Assembly: GCA_973895155.1 (NCBI GenBank)
Contig: OZ316897.1
Location: 10,850,001-10,914,000 of the forward strand
Origin: Marsupella aquatica
Taxonomy: Eukaryota; Marchantiophyta
Reading direction: 5' to 3'
Length of the DNA stretch: 64,000 nucleotides
How positions within the stretch are numbered: the stretch's first letter is position 1; each line of letters opens with the position of its first letter. This document shows positions 34,201 to 45,539 of the stretch, piece by piece. Both the position numbers and the translations under genes were made by a program. The notes under the pieces were generated by a model. It ran no database searches and was not told where the DNA came from. It worked only from the letters and a program-made list of their open reading frames with translations.

Positions 34201-35466
34201 AAAGGACAGGTTCCCCAAGGCTGGGTTGATCAGACCACCAAGCTCCTTCTGAGATAGATCTAGACTCACCACTCGTTGCACCCTGTTGCAAGTGACTCCT
34301 TCCCAGCCTGAGCAAACATTGGGGTGAGTATTGATATTCCAGGTCACAAGGGTATGCTTGAATTGTCCATCAATGGATGCTTTGAAAGCAAGTAGTGCTT
34401 CCCTGTTCCAAACAGGACACCCATACATTTAGTCAGTCAGAGTAGATGGTCTCTTACTTAGTTCTCGCGTGCAGGGTTTGGAAGAACATACGGATGTATC
34501 CATCCTGCGGATATAGTGTTTCCTCCCATTTCCATCTAGTTTGGCATGTACTGATTCTTTTCTGTACATACATTACACCTATTTGACGTATCTAATCATG
34601 TGCTTTAAGTATATTTGTCTGATTTGGTATATAAGATTATTTTGGTACTTTGCTACAATTTATTTAAGAAATGTCTACCGAGTGTTTGAGTTTAATTATT
34701 AGACACTGCTATATTAGAATTCCACACTTTTCGTAACGTTCAAATGGCCCATATGGATCGAAAACCAAAAACTGGTGCAATAATTACTTTACAAAAGAAT
34801 GCTGGTAAAGTAAAAGTCATCAGCTCTGATACGATCTCCATTCAAAACCTTGGAAGTCAGATGGTATCCCACCCAAAATACTCTTTGGATGAAGTCAAGC
34901 GGTCCATATTATCTTAGTCAACATACATGTTCTCAAAGATTTCATCAGCGCTTAACAATCCTTTGCCAGCAAGACGTTTGGACTGAGTATCCTATCCGAG
35001 CTTATAGCTCTGCAACGTAGATTGGAAAAAACATGAGCTCCAACTTGAGGATTACTTCCCCGTGCAGAAATCGAAGGGAGCAAATACACAGGTAGCGGGA
35101 AAGGTTGAATAGTCGCAATGAGGTTGAGTCTTACCTATCAGTAACGTTTGTGCTTGGAGTCAGGGCGGCGATGGAGATTGATCGGCCTTGGACCTCACGT
35201 ACGTTCTTTGAGCCACGGAAGATGGCTTTCTGACCCCGTTTCTGACGTCCTTTGTGCATGACGAGGGCATCACCGGTCGGAGCAGCACGCGCTGTACAGT
35301 GTGGACCCTCAATCATAGGAGAAGCTCGAACTGATCCGTGCTTCCGAACACAAGACACCGGCTTACCGATCTCAGCAATGGAGCTGGAGCTCAGGAAATG
35401 GAGAAGGATGTGCAGCGTAGTCAGGACTCGCAGAAAGCATATACACAATGATCCTCTTGACGCCAT
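31246..35466 (-). pseudogene. LRR receptor-like protein gene with a frameshift (two exons)
   Basis: Exon 1 (35466-35135) encodes a signal peptide (LRVLTTLHILLHFLS) and an unusual linker of about 80 residues. A GATAG|GTAAGA donor joins phase-correctly to an acceptor at 34402 (GGAACAG|GG), giving TDREALLAFKASIDG, the classical start of a plant LRR N-terminal cap. The cap has the paired Cys in NVCSGWEGVTC. More than thirty 24-residue LRRs (GNLTNLxxLDLSxNxLxGxIP) follow, then an island-like region near residues 700-760 (ANDRTSIVSVLTFSF), four last repeats and a membrane segment (VSVLALEIGTTLGFISGF). There is no kinase domain, so it is a receptor-like protein of the cell surface. A 1-bp loss near 32840 (after PALF) breaks the frame. 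A second break near 31375 may affect the membrane segment. Sequencing error is the alternative explanation. Confidence 0.85.
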
Positions 35467-37990
35467 CTTAATGGAGAGCTGGTGAGCCTGGAGGATTCAA
35501 GGTCTAATGTCTAATTGTTTGGAGTGAAGCGTATTAGGGGTTGAACTCCGAAAACTCGTCTATTCCGGGAGTACAGGGCTGTAAGTTGGCGGGAGCAAGA
35601 AGGCCAAAGATGTTCTTGAGGCGCAGACTTCTGAATTGTGGAAGAGACACAATATCATGGCAATTATCAAATATATGCTTCGATCAAGAGATTGAAGAGC
35701 AGCTACATAAAAGCTGAGGTCAAAACTTCGAGCAAAGCAGCCATGGACAATTTGTTCGATATCCGGATCTGAAGCGTACGTAGTACGATCCGTTGCAGGA
35801 TGAATTAAAAGTCCACCGATTTGCCGCTGGGAAACATACTAGCAAGATTAACCAATCGACTGCAGCAAGAAGAGAAACATAGAAACATCCTAGCAAGATT
35901 AACCAATCGACCGCAGCAAGAAGAGAAACAAAGAAAGTCTGAAATGACGACACTGCAAGCAGTGGTCGGGGCACTGAAATAAGTTTAGATGTGAAGCCTC
36001 GTTTGAAAGCCAGAGAACTATATACTACAGGAGCAGCAGATATCCAATGTCAAGGCAATCATGAATATATGCTCAGCTAGTCTTCGGTCGGGGCACTGAA
36101 ATAAGTCTTAATGAGAAGCCTTGTTTTGAATGAACCAGAGAAAGACGTGGTAAGGAGAAGATCAGACATCCAATGTCATGACAATCATGAACTATATGCT
36201 TCGATGAAGCGAAGAGCAGCTACGGACATCTGAGATCAATCTTTTTAACATGGCAGCTTGTCGCATTTGTCGTCCTATATCCGGATCTGGAGCGTATCAC
36301 GATCCGTTACAGGATGCATTATAAGTCGACCATATTCCCGACGGGAAACATACTAGCAAGATCAACCAATCGCCCGCAGCAAGAAAAGAAACAAAGAAAG
36401 TATGACGACACGGCAAGTAGTCTTTGGTCGCGCACTGAAATAAGTTTAATTAGACGAGAAGACTCTTTTGAACGAGCCAGAGAAATAGTACACGACAAGA
36501 TCAGGTTAATTAACAATGGGTGCAGGTGAGAGTTGAAGGTGTTATCGCGCAATACTGACCGCTGAACTTACTCGTAGCGAGCAGGTTAAGTGACGGTAAA
36601 TGGAACATAATGCGTACCTCTGACGTTGAAAACACTGGCCCAAAATCTGATCAAAGCATGTACGCATCGATCACACTCACAGACCTGCCTCCGATTGCAA
36701 ACTGTCTGACCCTCACGAAGCCAATCACCAAGGGCACTCTTCTGAATATCCCTCTAAATTGCAATGAGAGGACGAGCTCGAACGGAATTTTTTCTGGGAT
36801 TGGAAGCGGAATACCTATCAAACCCACTCAGGAGCTGATTGTGCCTGCAATGCGTTCTGCGCGCATAGAGCAGGAATGTTCGAAGTCGGGTTGAGTCAGT
36901 GTCTGAATGATCTAAAGCGCGATGCCGGCTTCAATGCAATCTTTCTATGTAAGAATACGATGTCTGCGTCTCGATCCCGGAGTCACACACCTATCTCATT
37001 TGGTTTGGGTTTCCTTTATATATAGGTAACTACGAAGGGAAGTGGAGGAATCACATTTGCTGGATGTTCGCTGACATTACGACTCAATGTGCGCTGTGAC
37101 GCCATAGTTGCGCTGAGGTCAGCATTTTCGGACGAGTAAATCTGGCTTGAGTACGCGAGGATCTGGTTTCACATGTGATCCCCGATGGTCTTCCCCTTTT
37201 GACTAAATTTCGAGGTCACTGTGAGTACTCTGTAGTCTGTACACCACTGTCTCACTTTACAGGGACAGACAGAAAGAGAGCTGCCGCTGACTTCTTGTAA
37301 AGCCGCCCTAACCGCTCAAATCATTCTCTCCTCGTGCAATAGTTATAAACCATTCTAGATTACTTTGTCAAAAGAATGAATCCGTCCACAGAACCTTCAA
37401 AAGCACTTCCGTGCTTGTCGCTCTCCAGACTCAACGAGCACCTCACCATTGACCTCCCTCGCAAGTTATGAATTCGACGAGGAAAAACCAACGATGAGGC
37501 ATTCGTGACAAGCTTCTACACTCAGTTAATCAATCATGTTTGCTTGTAAACCTTCTACGGTGATGATGGGAACGATAAGTCGAAAAAACAACACAGGACG
37601 ATTGGAGCGGGTGGATTGCGGACATCATTGGAAAACTCTGTCCATACTCAGCGTAGATGCCATGTTTGTCCTCGTTTGCAGTAGTCCTCGATCACTTTAT
37701 TATGGACTAGTAGGACTAGTAGGATAGGATTCAATACAGTCATCATTGTCCTGTCAGAATTCGCCGACTAGAATCGTCGTTCCAGTCGAGAAGATCGATG
37801 CAAATCATCGTAATTTTGCGAGCGTCGCATATTACTCATCGGTATCACGTGTTAGATATCCATTTCAAGGGAAAGCTGCATGCGGTATCGAGAATAAAGA
37901 CGGGAACTTTGCACCAGATTCGGTACTGAACGACAGCAGATAGCTTTGACTGAATCCGGTGACATTGAATGTGGTCGAGCAGCTACTACT
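35467..37990 (-). repeat. Segmental duplication copy B: upstream region of the LRR gene
   Basis: This is the 5' flank of the LRR gene, colinear with copy A (27170-28990) and partly with copy C (49900-53225). It contains internal repeats of its own: GAAACATACTAGCAAGATTAACC occurs at about 35830, 35885 and 36345. No other gene is evident; short open frames such as that at 36610-36894 have no known domain. Confidence 0.75.
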
Positions 37991-38290
37991 CTCCATCCAT
38001 GACGTTACGCTCCATCCATGAAGTTACAGAGCGCCCTGCGGGTAATCATAGATCATCAAGATGTGGTAATATAAGAGGGATTGGCTGGATGGACCCCAAA
38101 ATGAAATGTGTTATTTGAAAGGACAAGTAAGTAATATAAGGTGTGCACTCATTAATTTAAAGAAAAGAACAATGGAGGGATGTACTACAAGATATACACT
38201 CCTATAATATAGGGGTTGTGCCATGTTTTTGAAGTGGTCCTCTCATTCAAATTTGCAGGGTACAAAAATTGAGAAATCCTGCTAGGGAGA
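37991..38290. other. Short unassigned spacer
   Basis: No coding potential or repeat structure is evident between the end of duplication copy B and the tandem repeat preceding the pogo-like element. Confidence 0.4.
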
Positions 38291-38492
38291 AAGAATAAAG
38301 CCAAACAGTGAATTTAGTTTAGGGTGAAATGGAAAAGAGTCACACCATTGTTACATAGGGAATCAAATGAGATCAACAAAAACAAGGTACCATAAGAATA
38401 AAGCCAAACAGTGAATTTAGTTCAGTGTGAAATGGAAAAGAGTCACACCATTGTTACAGAGATAATCAAATGAGATAAACAAAAACAAGGTA
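38291..38492. repeat. 103-bp tandem duplication beside the pogo-like element
   Basis: Two units starting AAGAATAAAGCCAAACAGTG and ending AACAAAAACAAGGTA(CC/TC) lie head to tail. The second unit abuts the TA dinucleotide flanking the transposon. Confidence 0.88.
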
Positions 38493-38945
38493 TCGTGAAC
38501 TCTGGATAAACGCACCCTCTCGGGAAGACAGATCTGGCGTGCACTAAACCAGGTGTTGCATCCATGCAACCAACCAGAGCTAAACTCGCAATCCTTGACA
38601 GCCAGTACCTTCTCCAAGAGTCGGGCTTGCAATCCCTTAGCTATCTCAACAATCAAATCCTCAGAAATTGTCACTCGAGCTTCCTGGGCAGTGAGGAACC
38701 AATGATACAAGCTTTCTTCCAGATCTGAGCAAAGTGCACTACTATTTAGTTTGACTTCATTTGCAGTCACATTGGAAAGCAATGAGAAAGATTTCTTCAA
38801 GATTCTACCAACAGTAGTTTGATTTACCTTACTTAGCGCCAAATGTTTCTGAAGCCCATTCAACTAGAGCTTTGTTTGTGAGCTCTGGATGCTTTTGCTT
38901 GTGGTGACACATTTCTCTCTTCTGCTTGTGAGTTAGTGTTGTCAC
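38493..38945 (-). pseudogene. CENP-B-type helix-turn-helix of a pogo/Tigger transposase
   Basis: On the minus strand, LTHKQKREMCHHKQKHPELT and KALVEWASETFG give the first CENP-B box helix. After a frameshift near 38845 the frame continues VNQTTVGRILKKS, then the second HTH domain (LEESLYHWFLTAQEARVTIS and EFSSGWLHG). The protein then runs into the terminal inverted repeat. The DDE nuclease part is missing. In intact relatives this N-terminal region binds the terminal repeats. Confidence 0.72.
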
Positions 38946-39664
38946 CTTGAAACTCCATGTTGATTCCACTTGACTACCCCAATGATTCACGAGCTACCGT
39001 ACCACAAGCTACAGTGCGCAGCAGTGTTCACATGTGCTATGGACCCCGTAGTCAGCCTTGTACCTTGATCCCTGCCCTAATTCTTTGCCCAAACTCCTTA
39101 AGTGCATTATGTACTCTACTAATAATCGGCATGCCTTTATTGGTAAATGACATTTCTGGAGTTTATGCATTTACATATAAGCGCATTTAATCACTTATCC
39201 AGGGTAAGCGCTTAGAAAGTTGTCTCTTAGCGAAATGATTTCAGCCCTATGTGCGCTTAGGAAAAAATGCTTAAAAACTGCTTAATCAATAGTTTCACTA
39301 ATTCTGGAATATTATTAACGATTTGGAAATTTCATAACAACTTTTTGGAAATTTAAATCAACTAAATTGTAGATAAATATGAAACTTATCAATATCATAT
39401 TTGAAATTTTTTTATCAAGATATATGAAGCTTAACAAGCTACTTCTAATAAATCTATGCATAACATACAATGTACTCTAGAACTCAAGTTATAGGGAAAA
39501 GAATAATTGGTGTTGGAAATTTCATGATCAAAAATTGGACAAAAGAATGTCCAGATTAGTGAAATCATTGAAATATCCCGTGTAAAAAAAAAGGGAAGAA
39601 CAAGATGGCATGCAATAATCCAAGGTAAGCGTTTATGGAGTGTGCGTTTATCCAGAGTTCACTC
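38493..39664 (-). mobile_element. pogo/Tigger-type DNA transposon derivative
   Basis: The terminal inverted repeats share GTGAACTCTGGATAAACGCAC (left end directly, right end as reverse complement at 39641-39662). The dinucleotide TA flanks each end, the expected pogo/Tigger target. The interior holds a CENP-B-type DNA-binding ORF but no DDE catalytic domain, so it is a non-autonomous deletion derivative of 1,172 bp. Internal AAGCGCTTA-like motifs near 39180-39230 resemble those near 53460-53700. Confidence 0.8.
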
Positions 39665-39850
39665 TACTATAGTAACACAATGCACCAGGATCAATGTGTG
39701 TCTTCACTCAATGCAATGCAATGCAATGCAAGTGAGTACTCTACATACTCAAATGGTGTACATACTCAATAAAATAACATTGCATAGTTTGGTGTAATAC
39801 TTGGTCCGGGAGGAGTTTAATTGCAGATACTACTTAATCAATATTACAAG

Positions 39851-40280
39851 CACTACTACATATTGGCCCCTTTTGCGAAGCTTTTTTGTACGCCGGGATT
39901 GTCTTGCGATGTCATCGACTTCAGATATTTTGTGATCAAACACGCATCACAATAAACCATGCTCAAAGGTTCGCAACATAGTGTTGCGAAGCTAAATACC
40001 TCGCAATTTGTTTGAGATCGGATTGAATTCGCAACTCTTTCAGATACTATTCGTCTCGCAAAGTATTTGTGGATCCGCGACCATCGCGACTGCATTTGGA
40101 TCTCTTTTGTTTCATAATTTAGTGATAATAATGTACTCAAATATATCTTGTGAACCTATTAGCTTCGCACAATATTGTGAAGTATAAATAGTCGCAAGTT
40201 ACCGAAGCCAGTTGATTCGCAAAGTTGAGAACCCATTGGCATCACAATTACCGATGGTGTGTTATTCACAAAGTGTTCAG
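39851..40280. repeat. Left subterminal repeat region of the CACTA element
   Basis: About ten copies of TTGCGAA/TTCGCAA or close variants (e.g. TTTTGCGAAG, GTTCGCAACA, GTTGCGAAGC, CCTCGCAATT) lie within 430 bp of the end, in both orientations. In En/Spm such motifs bind the regulatory transposase subunit. Confidence 0.75.
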
Positions 40281-40604
40281 AAGTTGCTTCTTGACAAGCT
40301 TGAAAATGTTTTGCAAAGAGAGTTGTTTGAAAAGTTTGTAGAATGGAAATGTTTGAGAGAGTTTCTTTACAAGATGGAGAATGCATGTGTTTAGGTTACA
40401 GCTAGGGTTTTCAGAAAGGTGGCATGCATGAGGATAGCTTTGGAAACGGCTAGGGTTGCATATATAACAGTGAGATGAAATTTCAAAGTCCAATTAAGTG
40501 TTTGTAAAACAAAAAAAGAAAATTAATATGTTAATATAAATAAAACCATGATAGTTAGTTTAGGGTCAAATTTTGGGCCCACAACAAGTTTTACTACTAG
40601 TGCA

Positions 40605-43600
40605 TCAAACCTGGTCCTCATCCTCTCCTCCATTTGACACAATAATAACGTCAGGTTTTTCCGAGATAATGGAATGGGAACGTGGCACATACGGTATAAC
40701 AACTGACCACTCTGGGTCTGGTGGGTACGGAATATAGAAACACTGCTCAAGATGACTTGGGAATGTAAATGGTTCAGATGTTTGTCAATGAGATGGTTGA
40801 AAGCTAGTTGTTGATGTCTTCAGTCGAGTAACCCCACACTCATCAAGAAGTACCGTGCGATTATCACCAACCAGGTGAATTTTGAACCACTTACACTTGA
40901 AGACATACTCTTCAAATTTGGAATCGGCATCATAGGATATGATCAAGATCTCCTCAATCTTCCCATAGTGAGGCACCACATCTCTGATCACATTAGTGTC
41001 ATGACGGCTACTTTGTGAATCTTGCATGAACTGCCCTTGAACTCCACAATCAAAAGTTCTTCCCCTCTTCTCATCAAGGTCAGAAATCCTGAAATGCCTC
41101 CCTTGTGTCCACATTGCTGTTCTGGTCTGAACAAGTCTTAAAGGACCATGAACAATTGTTCGAACCTCAGGAGTCATATCTGGAATATGTGATACATTCT
41201 CACCTTGGGCCACCATAGCATCCAACTGAAGTACTTTCTCCTTCATATACTCAAGGAACTTTGGAAAGATCCTTGGGCGACGACTCTCCCTCTTTGCATC
41301 CTCATAAAACTCTCTCCAATCTTCCATCACATTGTTGTTACTCAACATGAAAGTACTAACCTGTGTCAACTCCACTACGGTTAGTAAGCGTGTTTTTTTT
41401 GCACCTGTTAAACGGTCCTCCTCCACTTCCCTCTCTTCCATCCAAGTGCGTGGACAACTAGGATCAATGGTAGCTAAGATGTTACTACAATAAAACATAC
41501 TCTCAGCTGCCAAGTATCCAGTTGCCATGCTCCCCTCCACTCGTGCACGGTTCCGTACATAAGCCTTTAACACGACCATATACCTTTCCAGCCAATACAT
41601 CCACCTACAATGCACCGGACCGGCAATGGCAACCTCCCTCACAAGATGAACGAGAAGATGCACCTGACAATCAAAGAAGGAAGGAGGGAGGGCCTTCTCC
41701 AACTTGCATACCACCTCTGCTGCCAATACCTCCATCCGTGGTATCTCTTCTTCATATATTTCCTTTGAGCATATCCATCTCAACAAAGTGCCCAGTGACC
41801 AAAGGGCGTCTTGCACTTCTTCACTCCCCAAACCTATGATTGCCACAGGAAGTATATGTTGTAGTAAACGATGATAGTCATGTGTCTTGAGATACATTGG
41901 TCATTTATGACTGTCCTCCATCCCAAAAGCCTTACGTAGATTGGCACCATAGCCTGTAGGAAACCGCAGCTGCCCTATGCGTTGTCGAAACTCTCTTCTT
42001 TCACCAACACTCAAAACCCATGGAGCTGAAGGACGATGTTCCATCCCTGTGGATTCATCAACTATTATCCATACATCTGGATGTTGTTCTAGATCCTGGC
42101 ATGCCTCCCTAAAATTAATGTTCTTTTCCCCATAAAAGTGCTTGATCAAAGCCTTCCCAACATTTCCCTCTATATGCATGGGGTCTAACAAGTGATGAAT
42201 CTTCAACTCAGGCCAATAGGGCAAAGTGGCCAGTATACTCCACCTTGTCGATCCACTACCATCAAATCCCATGGCATCTTCAGGGTCTGCCACCCTATCA
42301 GCAATGGATTTCCAATACGAAAATGTTGTGCGATCAGGTATCTCACGCTCATCACCATTGATCATGTCAAAGTCTGAAAAAAAGGGGTCAGACCTCATGT
42401 GATGCCCAAGTGGAAGAAACTTGGTATGACCAAGGTAGATTATCTTGTGCAGCCATTTTGAGTACTTGGCCATATCGTGCAGGCTTGGACCACAAGTGGA
42501 GCATGCCTTGTACCCTTGAGTTTGGAACCCAGAAACAAACCCAAACCCTGCTCACAAAATAACATTCTCAATTAGTCAAAGGAATTGAAAAGTTCATGTA
42601 CATAGAATTAAAGAGGGACTTCCTTCCAAACAAACTTGATCTCCTGGATAGTCATGCATGGTCCACATAATGATTCCCTTCAATTGGAAGACACGTGGTA
42701 ACCCTCCTGTAGTTGTCCGACCATCATATGCCCATACACCCCCCCATAATTTATGGAGTTCCCCAACCAAGAGCGCCAAGTAGGTGTCCATGTTTTTTAC
42801 CTTAGATGGACCTGGGATAATCAATGATAGCAATAAGAATCCCTTTTTCATGGACAACCATGGAGGAAGGTTGTAATTCATAACAACCATCGGCCAAACC
42901 GAAGTAGGGCGCCCTTTCCCTCCAAGGGAGTGTGGGCTCACCCCATCTGATGCCAACCCCAACCTCACATGACGAGGGTCACGTGCAAACTCTGGCCATT
43001 GTGACTCCACATGCTTGTGAGCAGGGGAATCAACTGGCAACCGCATGACACCGGCCTCTGATTGATGTGTCTTATGCCATACCATCAATTCTGCCAAGTC
43101 AGAACATCGGTACATGTGCAACAATCGAGGAATAATAGGAAACCAACGAACAGCTTTTCTAGGCACCTTTGAGGTCAACATGTTGGTTTCATATCGAGGC
43201 TCTTGACAAATTGGACACTCAGTTGCGTTGGCATTGGTCTCATGATAGAGAATGCAGTCATTCACACAAGCATGAATGATATGGTATTCCATGCCAATGG
43301 ATGATAGAACCCTCTTTGCCTCCTTCCAAGTTCCTGGCAACACATTTTCACTGGGTAACAAGAGATCATGGCAAATTGCAAACAAATCCGATAGTAGCGC
43401 ATTGCTTGCCTTGTGTTTTGCCTGAAGATTCATCAATGCCAAGATGGCAGATAGTCTATTCAAACGAGCACCCCCATAAATAGATGTTCTAGCATGTGCC
43501 TCAGCTTCTTCCCATTGTTTTTGTCCTTCAGGTGTACGTTGAGGCCTTGGATCATGTGCAACATTTGGTGGAGGATCTCCTTCATTGGGTGGGACACCTC

Positions 43601-43811
43601 CTTCACCACCAATGTCTACACCAAACCAATTTGTCATGAAGTCATCCATGGCTGACTCTTGGTCTTGCATGACCTCATAATCTGTCCGAGGTGCCCCTTC
43701 ATCTGGACTGTCATTATCATTGTCACTTGATGAGGAATCTGCTGATGATGTTTCCCCGTCTTGTGGCAAGCCCATTTCTTGATATGTAGCTCTCAACCTC
43801 CTTGGCAACAT
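40605..43811 (-). pseudogene. CACTA TNP2-type transposase, interrupted by TGA stops
   Basis: The region reads from 43811 with an acidic Ser-rich N-terminus. Next come a Cys-containing domain (CVNDCILYH, ECPICQEPRYE) and the TNP2 core (LGLASDGVSPHSLGG, KGIIMWTMHDYPG). An intron of about 100 bp precedes GFGFVSGFQTQGYKACSTCG. After 42473 the core continues with LLDPMHIEGNVGKALIKHFYG and then the DUF4218-like and DUF4216-like C-terminal modules (CQVHLLVHLVREVAIAGPV, EYVFKCKWFKIH). Two in-frame TGAs break it, between the HK and PMYLKTHDY segments (about 41900) and at 40785. Sequence after each remains typical of the family, ending at 40605. It is therefore recently inactivated. The donor of the intron near 42620 is not clearly canonical. 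Confidence 0.87.
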
Positions 43812-43982
43812 ATCTTAACTAGGCCGCACATTCTATAGACAATACAATAAAGCATTCACAATGAAATTAACTCCAAATATAGTAGTGCTCGAAACATATT
43901 ATTAACAATATAAAAAGAACATGTCATTACAAAACATACGTTCACATACAATGAACATATAATACATGTCCCTAAAGTAATC

Positions 43983-45131
43983 CTAATCCCATTCATAATG
44001 TGTAAACAACTCCTCTCCAGCCAGAATGGTCCTATTAGCTACAACTAGACAATGGTCATGATGATATCTCTGCCCATAAGGGGCTGGAGGGGGACCATCT
44101 CACAGTTTTTCCTACGCTTAGGCTGGGTCCCCACAGTATTGTTGATGAAACCGGCAATATTCCCACTACGGATGGGATCACCATCAATTATACGCTGGTC
44201 ACAATACTTTCTGGTGCAACCATCAAAAGTATCCATGTCCAATGCATAAGTCTTCCACTCAGGGTGTTGAACAAGGATCATGTTCCAATGTCTCCTCTTG
44301 TAAATGGGTCCACCATACGGGAACAACGTTGGTCCATCCAAAGAGCGCCCTTTTCCACCCATATCATCCACAATAATGTCCTGAGAAGAGAAAATCCCAT
44401 ACCCATGCCTCTCCCCTAGGATCGAACTCTTGACAACCCAACGTCTTCCCCAAACTTCTATCTCCTCACCATAGGTTATATCACATGGCAAACCAAGGCA
44501 CTCCGGATTCCAATCCTTTATGATAGGAACACACTTCCCTGTGAAGGTACAAGGGCCCCATCTACCATCAACCCTACAAGTGTACTGATCCACTTCCCCT
44601 CTAGGCTGTCTTTTTTACTTTTTTTTCCCTCTTGTAACAATACCGTCACCCTGAATTGTCCCAACACTACCTTGCCCTGCTGCCACTAAACGAAAAGCTT
44701 GTGAAAGTGCCGAGCCTATAGCATCTAGAACTCCTTGTGAGGGAACATAGGGTGTTGGTGTAGTGGGTGTAGGCCTACTGGATACCTGTAGGAAGAAATG
44801 GAACCAAGTGAGTGTGATGAACCTCCCAAATTTTATTTTATGCTACCTAGCAAGATTTACAAAATAAAATGGAAATCACAGTAAGTTTACGACTCACCAT
44901 ACGGGATGAAGAAGCTCCCGGTGTAAGACCTCGATGTTGGCCATATCGAGCAATGTGCTCCGCACATACATATGACTTTTGGACAACCATCCCCACACAT
45001 TTTTTACAACCACAAAGTTGGCATGGTGGACCACTAGGTCGACGTACGGTTGGTTCAGGCTGAGGAGGAGGACGACTTTCTTCATCGGAAGAGAAATCTG
45101 ATGTGGTGGAAGTTGTAGAGGATGAAGACAT
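43983..45131 (-). pseudogene. SET-domain gene carried inside the CACTA element (one nonsense codon, one frameshift)
   Basis: Exon 1 (45131-44898) encodes a Ser/Pro-rich start and a Cys cluster (CQLCGCKKCVG then CAEH). GTGAGT donor and TACAG acceptor join it in phase to exon 2 (44785-43983). Exon 2 holds Cys-rich linker sequence and a SET-like domain: ERHGYGIFSSQDIIVDD (start motif), YALDMDTFDG, IDGDPIRSGNIAGFINN (the cofactor/pseudoknot motif) and KNCEM. After a 1-bp shift near 44100 comes VVANRTILAGEELFTHYEW, the canonical C-terminal SET motif. An in-frame TAA lies before GEVDQYTC, in an A-rich run. SET proteins transfer methyl groups to lysines, often histones. The pseudoknot reads FINNT rather than the usual NHSC, as in divergent plant SET proteins. 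This copy is inactive as sequenced. Confidence 0.78.
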
Positions 45132-45235
45132 CTGACAAGTATAGCAATTGGAAGGCGATTAGTAAAAACTTCACCAAAACCATCATTGATAATCCCTACC
45201 TAAACATATTAAAAAGAATTGACAGAAAAATACCT

Positions 45236-45500
45236 TTATGAGACCCGGGCTTAGCAATGCCTTGACGGATCTTGTGGCTCAAATTTCATGAACCAAACCT
45301 GGAAGAAGGAGGGGAAAATCTGCCAATATACAATGAATTAAGCCATGCCTTATGGTGAACCAGAAAAAAAGGATGATAGATTGTAACCCTCCATATTTAC
45401 AGCAATGACTAGAAATGCATGAGAAAACGTTATACCTTTCAGATGCCCGGGCTCTCGCAAGGCATTATCATGCATTAGCCAAAACTTTAAAAAACATGGG
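45236..45500. repeat. Diverged direct repeat upstream of the SET gene
   Basis: CCCGGGCTTAGCAATGCCTTGACGG near 45244 and CCCGGGCTCTCGCAAGGCATTATC near 45446 sit in similar contexts about 200 bp apart, suggesting an old duplication in the leader. Confidence 0.45.
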
Positions 45501-45539
45501 GAAGTGCCCTACAACGCCAAAGAGTTTTCCACTCCATGT

